Assembly: GCA_002451435.1 (NCBI GenBank)
Contig: DKCF01000009.1
Coordinates: forward strand, 10,967-37,893
Direction: 5' to 3'
Origin: Bifidobacterium sp. UBA6881
GTDB taxonomy: Bacteria > Actinomycetota > Actinomycetes > Actinomycetales > Bifidobacteriaceae
DNA length: 26,927 bases
This document shows, in pieces, positions 22,288 to 26,927 of the stretch. The position numbers and the translations under genes were made by a program. Below the pieces are notes generated by a model, which did no database searches, was not told the origin of the DNA, and worked only from the letters and a program-made list of their open reading frames with translations. How positions within the stretch are numbered: position 1 is the first letter of the stretch; each line of letters begins with the position of its first letter.

Positions 22288-24909
22288 TCACTGGTAGAGC
22301 TTGGAACCGCCGTCGCGGAACTTCTGGCTCATCTGCTGCATGCCGGCCGCGATGGACTGCGCGTCGGCCACAAGCTTCTCCTGCGCGGCCTCGTCGCCGA
22401 ACTTCTTGCGGATGTTCTGCGAAATCGCCATGGAGCAGAACTTCGGGCCGCACATCGAGCAGAAGTGCGCCATCTTCGCAGGCTCCGCCGGCAGCGTCTC
22501 ATCGTGGAACGCGATCGCGGTATCCGGGTCGTAGCTCAGGTTGAACTGGTCGAGCCAACGGAACTCGAAACGCGCCTTGCTCATCGCGTTGTCGCGGTCC
22601 ATCGCATGCGGATGGTGCTTGGCGATGTCCGCCGCATGGCAGGCGATCTTGTAGGCGATCACGCCCTGCTTGACATCGTCCTTGTTCGGCAGGCCGAGGT
22701 GCTCCTTCGGCGTCACATAGCACAGCATGGCGGTGCCGTAGCGGGCGATCTCCACGCCGCCGATGGCGGACGTGATGTGGTCGTAGCCCGGAGCGGTGTC
22801 GGTGGTGAGCGGTCCAAGCGTGTAGAACGGCGCGTCCTTGCAGATCGCCTTCTCCATCTCGATGTTCATGCGCACGGTGTCGAACGGAATATGGCCCGGT
22901 CCTTCGATCATCACCTGCACATCGTGGTCCCATGCGCGCTGGGTCAATTCGCCCAGCGTCATGAGCTCGGCGAACTGCGCCGCGTCGTTCGCGTCGGCGA
23001 GCGAGCCCGGACGCAAACCGTCGCCGAGCGAGAACGCGACGTCGTACTTCGCGAAGATGTCGCACAGCTCGTCGAAATGCGTGTACAGGAAGCTTTCCTG
23101 ATGGTGCTGCAGGCACCATTCGGCCATGATCGAACCACCGCGGGAGACAATGCCCGTCATGCGGTTGGCGGTCAGCGGCACGAACCGCAGCAGCACGCCG
23201 GCATGGATGGTCATGTAGTCGACGCCCTGCTCGCACTGTTCGATCACGGTGTCGCGGAACAGCTCCCAGGAGAGCTTGGACGCATCGTCCTCGACCTTCT
23301 CCAGCGCCTGGTACATCGGCACGGTGCCGATCGGGACGGGGGAGTTGCGCAGAATCCATTCGCGGGTGGTGTGGATGTCGTTGCCGGTGGACAGGTCCAT
23401 CACGGTGTCGGCGCCCCACTTGGTGGCCCACGTCAGCTTCTCCACTTCCTCGTCGATGGATGAGGTGACGGCGGAGTTGCCCATGTTGGCGTTGAGCTTG
23501 GTGAGGAACTTCGAACCGATGATCATCGGCTCGGCCTCCGGATGGTTGATGTTGCACGGCATGACCGCGCGGCCGGCGGCCAGCTCGGAACGCACCAGCT
23601 CCACGTCGCAGTGCTCGCGCTCGGCGACGTAACGCATTTCCGGCGTGATGATGTTATGGCGCGCGTACCACATCTGGGTGATCGGGTGGTCCTTGGCCTT
23701 CAGCGGCTTGTGCTTGCGGCCGCGCCACTCCTTGGACGCCTTGCCGCGCTTGATGGCGCGCTTGCCATCGTCCTCGAGGTTGCGACGCCGGCCCTCGTAC
23801 TCCTCCACGTCGCCGCGGTCGCGGATCCAGTCGAGACGCAACGGGGCCAAGCCCTCCTTCGGGTCGCACTTCGGGCCTTCGGTGTTGTAGTCCTTGAACG
23901 GCGCGTTCGGGCCTTCGCCCGGCGTGTCGGAAAGCTTGATCTCGGTGTACGGCACCTCAAGATCGTAGGTGCCGAACTGGTTCTCGAAGTGAATCGGCGT
24001 GGTCTTGCGGACGTGCGCCTTGTCGCGCTGCTTGGAATCGCGCGCCGCGATGTCCACGCGCTGCTGCTTGGCCAGCTTGGAGGCCGCTTTCGCCTCCTTG
24101 GCGTTGGTGAACTTCTTCTCGTTCTTCTCGGCCGGCTTGTCGGCGGTCTCGCTGGTCTTCACACGCGGTGCGTAGCCGTGCCTCCTATCGCCGCGCACGG
24201 CCTTCCAGCGCGTCACCATATCGCGGGTAGCGGCTTCCGGATCGTCGGCTCCGGCGATCGCGGAGACCACGAACCAACCTGCGGCCTTCGACTGTGCCAG
24301 CATCTCCATGTCGTCGGCGGTCACGCCGCCGCCCACCACCACGGGGAATTCGCTGGCGGTGCAGATCGTGTTGATCTGCTCCTCGTCGAGGGTGTGTCCG
24401 GAACCGTCGTTGCCGCCGACGGAAGCCTCCGGCTTGGTGGCGGAGACATGCAGCGGGCCGGCGCCGATGTAGTCGATGCAGCCGTTCGGCAGCTCGTTGA
24501 TGAGCTTCACGAGGCTTTCGGTTTCGGCGGAAAGGCCCACGATGGCCTCGTCGCCGAGCAGCGCACGCGCCTCACGCGGCTCCATGTCGGTCTGCCCGAT
24601 GTGCACGCCATCGACCTTGATGCCTTTGTTGCGCGCCTGCCACACCACATCCACGCGGTCGTCGATGACGAACGCCACGGAATCGGATTTGCCGTTGTCT
24701 TCGATGATCTGCGCGATGTCCTGCGCCATCATCGTGATGTCCTTGGCGTCCGCGTCCTTGGCGCGCAGCTGGATGAACGTCGCCCCGCCGCGCAACGCGT
24801 CATCGACCACATCCGTGATCGGACGGCCCTTGCAGTCCTGCGGGCCTACTACGAAGTAGGCGCTCATGTCGAAACAGTCTCGCATGGAGGCGTATGGATA
24901 GTTGCTCAT
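22288..24909 (-). CDS. thiEC: Bifunctional thiamine phosphate synthase / phosphomethylpyrimidine synthase (ThiE-ThiC fusion)
   Basis: An 873-residue fusion. The ThiE part (about residues 15-240) joins HMP-PP and thiazole phosphate to thiamine phosphate; it shows 'FIQLRAKDADAKD', 'KVDGVHIGQTDM', 'GLSAETES', 'DYIGAGPLHVSATK' and 'PVVVGGGVTADD'. A Lys/Ala-rich linker (about 245-300) leads to ThiC (about 300-873), the radical SAM enzyme making HMP-P from aminoimidazole ribotide. ThiC landmarks are 'NINHPEAEPMIIG', 'GADTVMDLSTG', 'IEGPGHIPFDTV' and the C-terminal cluster CSMCGPKFC (Cys817, 820, 825). Both halves look catalytically intact. AAAGGGGA precedes ATG 24909. It lies behind thiM, 227 nt downstream, under the same riboswitch. 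The symbol denotes the fusion. Confidence 0.95.
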   Translation of the reverse strand: MSNYPYASMRDCFDMSAYFVVGPQDCKGRPITDVVDDALRGGATFIQLRAKDADAKDITMMAQDIAQIIEDNGKSDSVAFVIDDRVDVVWQARNKGIKVDGVHIGQTDMEPREARALLGDEAIVGLSAETESLVKLINELPNGCIDYIGAGPLHVSATKPEASVGGNDGSGHTLDEEQINTICTASEFPVVVGGGVTADDMEMLAQSKAAGWFVVSAIAGADDPEAATRDMVTRWKAVRGDRRHGYAPRVKTSETADKPAEKNEKKFTNAKEAKAASKLAKQQRVDIAARDSKQRDKAHVRKTTPIHFENQFGTYDLEVPYTEIKLSDTPGEGPNAPFKDYNTEGPKCDPKEGLAPLRLDWIRDRGDVEEYEGRRRNLEDDGKRAIKRGKASKEWRGRKHKPLKAKDHPITQMWYARHNIITPEMRYVAEREHCDVELVRSELAAGRAVMPCNINHPEAEPMIIGSKFLTKLNANMGNSAVTSSIDEEVEKLTWATKWGADTVMDLSTGNDIHTTREWILRNSPVPIGTVPMYQALEKVEDDASKLSWELFRDTVIEQCEQGVDYMTIHAGVLLRFVPLTANRMTGIVSRGGSIMAEWCLQHHQESFLYTHFDELCDIFAKYDVAFSLGDGLRPGSLADANDAAQFAELMTLGELTQRAWDHDVQVMIEGPGHIPFDTVRMNIEMEKAICKDAPFYTLGPLTTDTAPGYDHITSAIGGVEIARYGTAMLCYVTPKEHLGLPNKDDVKQGVIAYKIACHAADIAKHHPHAMDRDNAMSKARFEFRWLDQFNLSYDPDTAIAFHDETLPAEPAKMAHFCSMCGPKFCSMAISQNIRKKFGDEAAQEKLVADAQSIAAGMQQMSQKFRDGGSKLYQ

Positions 24910-25136
24910 TGTGGTTTCCCCTTTGTGGTAAGTGATCCAAAAAAGAAGTGTTGATATGTGCTGCTGATGCCTGCGGCGCCCGCTCTGCTGGCCGGTTCCG
25001 TCATTCCTGTATCAGGCGAGGCCGGAATCCCGACGATTCCCATGGACCTATATATAGGGTCTTGGTTTTGCGCGTATACGTCGAGACGTTCCGGCGGACC
25101 GCCGGGCGGTGGATGACACCGAATCATCGGTGGAAC
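24910..25136 (-). other. Intercistronic region between thiM and thiE-thiC
   Basis: It contains no gene. A 6-bp hairpin CACCGA/TCGGTG follows the thiM stop, then CCTATATATAGG, a perfect 12-bp palindrome at 25047-25058, then GGAATC/GATTCC (25024-25040). The TATATA core could serve as a secondary -10. No second TPP riboswitch consensus is present. Confidence 0.5.
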
Positions 25137-26027
25137 TCATCCGAGGAGGATGTCCGAATCGGCCACCTGCCGGGCAGTCGTGTTCCACAGGGCATCCAAC
25201 AATGCCGTCTGGAACGACCCCGGCCCCTTGGACGACTTCTCGGCCGTCTCCGAAGCGCGGTTGTACAGCAGGGCTGCGGAGACGGCGGCGACGAACGGTT
25301 CGGCGACGGCCAGATACGTTGCGGTGACGCCGCCGAGCGAGCAGCCCGCGCCGGTGATCTTCGTCATCATCGCGCTGCCACCGGGCAGCCGAAGCACGTG
25401 TTCGCCATCGGTCACCAGGTCGACCGCGCCGGAAACCGCGACTGCGCCGGTGCCGGTCGGGGAGTGTTTCGCGAGATGCCGTGCCAGGCGCTTCGCCGCG
25501 TCGGCCGCGGCATCGACGTCATCGACGGATTCGACGCCTGCGGGGCGGGTCCCGGAAACTGAGGAAGCGCCACGATCCAGTCCCCACATCGCGTCGAGCG
25601 CGATGATCTCGCTGGCGTTGCCGCGTACGATGGTCGGCGGATATGTGCGGAACGACTCGAGGATCGCGGTGCGTGTTTTGCCGATGCCGGCGGCGACCGG
25701 GTCGAGTACCCATGTCTTGCCGCCCTTGTGCAGCTTGCAGGCGATTTGCGGCAAGGCGTCCTTGAAGAACGGCAGCAACGTGCCGACATTGATGTAATTG
25801 GATCCCGCGATCTGCGCGGTGTCCACCACATCGTCCGGCAGATAGCTCATGGCCGCAGTTCCGCCGGCCGCGAGCTGTGCGTTGGCCACCAGATTGATGG
25901 TCACGAAATTGGTGAATGACTGCGCCAGCGGCGTCTGCGCCCGCACGGTGTCGACCGCCTGCGCGATCTGGCCGCGCAAACGTGTGATGAACTCGCGTTG
26001 TTCATCGGTGTATGAGTCGGTGCTCAT
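25137..26027 (-). CDS. thiM: Hydroxyethylthiazole kinase
   Basis: A 296-residue ribokinase-like enzyme that phosphorylates the thiazole alcohol, a salvage route into thiamine. Family motifs are clear: 'PLAQSFTNFVTINLVANAQLAAGGTAAMSYLPDDVVD', 'TWVLDPVAAGIGKTR', 'IVRGNASEIIAL' and 'MTKITGAGCSLGGVTATYLA' with the C-terminal Gly-rich anion hole. There are two adjacent ATG codons at 26030 and 26027; the second has a better 6-nt spacer to the GGGAG within the riboswitch. It is the first gene of the thiM-thiEC-thiD-DUF77 operon. No thiazole synthesis genes appear in the window, so thiazole may be salvaged. Confidence 0.95.
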   Translation of the reverse strand: MSTDSYTDEQREFITRLRGQIAQAVDTVRAQTPLAQSFTNFVTINLVANAQLAAGGTAAMSYLPDDVVDTAQIAGSNYINVGTLLPFFKDALPQIACKLHKGGKTWVLDPVAAGIGKTRTAILESFRTYPPTIVRGNASEIIALDAMWGLDRGASSVSGTRPAGVESVDDVDAAADAAKRLARHLAKHSPTGTGAVAVSGAVDLVTDGEHVLRLPGGSAMMTKITGAGCSLGGVTATYLAVAEPFVAAVSAALLYNRASETAEKSSKGPGSFQTALLDALWNTTARQVADSDILLG

Positions 26028-26033
26028 CATCTG

Positions 26034-26119
26034 CTCCCTACGTTGGTGCTAACCAACAGGTTCAAAGGGTCAGGCTCCGTGCCTATCTCAGCTTCTCGGT
26101 CTCCCGGGAAGCACCCCCG
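26034..26119 (-). promoter_or_regulatory. TPP (THI-box) riboswitch upstream of thiM
   Basis: The minus strand carries the conserved elements in order: GGGGGTGC at the 5' end, AAGCTGAGATAGGC, CCTTTGAACCTG, a TTGGTTAGCACCAA hairpin and CGTAGGGAG at the 3' end. The GGGAG of the 3' strand also serves as the Shine-Dalgarno of thiM, 3-6 nt from its ATGs. Ligand binding should therefore hide the ribosome site and shut off translation of the operon's first gene. Confidence 0.95.
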
Positions 26120-26184
26120 CATGTTCAATACGGTCTTCAACCTATCCGAGGGCGTTGACAGCGGTGTTTCCGACGGCCGCGCTC

Positions 26185-26315
26185 TTCCGTAGGCGGTTTT
26201 GGGCTTCCGTAGGTGGTCGCCGGCCGATAGGCGATGGAAAACCATTGGAATGGGCGTCTGTCCGAACCCGGATCCGTGGCCGACCGCCTACGGAACGTGA
26301 AAACCGCCTACGGAA
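26185..26315. repeat. Nested inverted-repeat element upstream of glyS
   Basis: The outer arms 26185-26200 (TTCCGTAGGCGGTTTT) and 26300-26315 are a perfect 16-bp pair. The inner arms 26205-26219 and 26281-26295 are a second 15-bp pair with one mismatch, a G-U wobble in RNA. All four copies share the core CCGTAGGYGG. A 61-nt interior separates them. No open frame of interest overlaps it. Confidence 0.75.
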
Positions 26316-26418
26316 CCCGGCGGTAGCGCCGAGTCGGGGAGCGGCCATGGAAGTCAGCGCGTGACGGTAGGCTTTCCGCTTGTAAAGACCCCAAACCGTT
26401 CATACCAGAAGGTGCATT

Positions 26419-26927
26419 GTGGCTGTATCCAAACTCGATGAAGTCGTATCCCTCGCCAAGCGTCGTGGTTTTGTTTTCCCCGCCGGCGAAATCTATGGCG
26501 GAACCCGTTCCGCATGGGATTACGGTCCGCTCGGCGTCGCGCTGAAGGACAATATCAAGCGCGAATGGTGGCGTTCCATGGTCGTCACCCGCGGTGACGT
26601 CGTTGGCGTTGACACCTCCATCATCCTGCCGACCCCGGTGTGGGTCGCCTCCGGCCACGTGGCCGTCTTCAACGATCCGCTGGTGGAATGCCTCAACTGC
26701 CACAAGCGTCAGCGTTCCGACAAACTCCAGGAGTCCTACGCCGAGAAGCACGGCGACAAGCTGCCGGAGAACGGCATGGCCGACATCGTGTGCCCGGATT
26801 GCGGCACCCGCGGCAAGTGGACCGAACCGCGCGACTTCAACATGATGCTGCGCACCCATCTCGGCCCGGTCGAGGACGAGAACTCGCTGCACTACCTGCG
26901 TCCGGAGACCGCGCAGGGCATTTTCGT
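26419..26927 (+). CDS. glyS: Glycyl-tRNA synthetase, class II single-chain type (N-terminal part)
   Basis: The first 169 codons are present and the gene runs off the right edge. GTG 26419 follows AAGGTG by 4-5 nt. The class II motif 1 region 'RRGFVFPAGEIYGGTRSAWDYGPLGVALKDNIKREWW' and the later 'NMMLRTHLGPVEDENSLHYLRPETAQGIF' are diagnostic of the homodimeric GlyRS that charges tRNA-Gly. A probable zinc site is formed by Cys91 and Cys94 ('CLNC') and Cys125 and Cys128 ('CPDC'). It is divergent from the thiamine operon. Its promoter is not certain; TAGGCT at 26368-26373 is a possible -10. Confidence 0.95.
   Translation, partial: MAVSKLDEVVSLAKRRGFVFPAGEIYGGTRSAWDYGPLGVALKDNIKREWWRSMVVTRGDVVGVDTSIILPTPVWVASGHVAVFNDPLVECLNCHKRQRSDKLQESYAEKHGDKLPENGMADIVCPDCGTRGKWTEPRDFNMMLRTHLGPVEDENSLHYLRPETAQGIF

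Noticed and set aside
22261..24954. Long plus-strand frames opposite thiEC (400 and 470 codons) and others such as 15953-17356
   Set aside because: These are antisense shadows of real GC-rich genes, rich in His/Arg/Gly with no recognisable motif.
24910..25136. Second TPP riboswitch before thiE-thiC
   Set aside because: Neither CTGAGA nor the GAACCTG...CGTAGGGA block is present in this gap.
1..26927. CRISPR arrays, prophage or insertion sequences
   Set aside because: No regularly spaced direct repeats, integrase, transposase or terminal inverted repeats with target duplications were seen.

Overview
The window looks like a chromosomal stretch of a Bifidobacterium (Actinobacteria). It is GC-rich. 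Its actinobacterial markers are DUF3052, a Zincin_2/DUF2342 protein divergent from a Lon-like protease, and a DivIVA-domain protein with a Pro/Ala/Ser/Thr tail. It also carries a bifidobacterial type cscA-cscB-lacI locus and a ThiE-ThiC fusion. Most of it is ordinary housekeeping and carbohydrate/vitamin metabolism; I found no clearly new multi-gene system. The least explained material is noncoding: a structured leader, nested inverted repeats, DnaA boxes and leaderless-type promoters.

Left part (1-11,100): a truncated zincin-like gene (minus) diverges from a PDZ-less Lon-like membrane protease. DUF3052, a rho-independent terminator, tRNA-Val(UAC) and the DivIVA-like gene follow. Next come dxr and ispG (two MEP-pathway steps, separated by a hairpin), a membrane-anchored alpha/beta hydrolase, recO and uppS. 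dxr, ispG and uppS together run from the first committed MEP step toward the prenyl carrier lipid of the cell envelope.

Middle (11,100-15,950): on the minus strand lie an inosine-uridine type nucleoside hydrolase with two low-complexity insertions, an NMT1/THI5-like substrate-binding lipoprotein with a roughly 187-nt structured leader, and an ABC permease. No ATPase gene lies beside them. A MazEF-type toxin-antitoxin pair on the plus strand sits between permease and binding protein, preceded by an AT-rich stretch with two overlapping DnaA boxes.

Sucrose/fructoside locus (15,960-20,620, all minus): cscB (MFS permease) and cscA (GH32 beta-fructofuranosidase), with a perfect 19-bp hairpin between them. 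A promoter whose -35 box is embedded in a tandem operator precedes cscB, and a LacI regulator gene lies upstream.

Thiamine operon (20,660-26,120, minus): a TPP riboswitch precedes thiM, a thiE-thiC fusion, thiD and a Thiamine_BP (DUF77) gene, and the operon ends in a 19-bp-stem terminator. Hairpins sit in the gaps between thiC and thiD and between thiD and the DUF77 gene. The right end holds a nested inverted-repeat element and the first part of glycyl-tRNA synthetase.

Five genes (Lon-like, DUF3052, hydrolase, uppS, lacI) show a TANNNT -10 hexamer ending 6-7 nt before the start codon, which suggests leaderless mRNAs.
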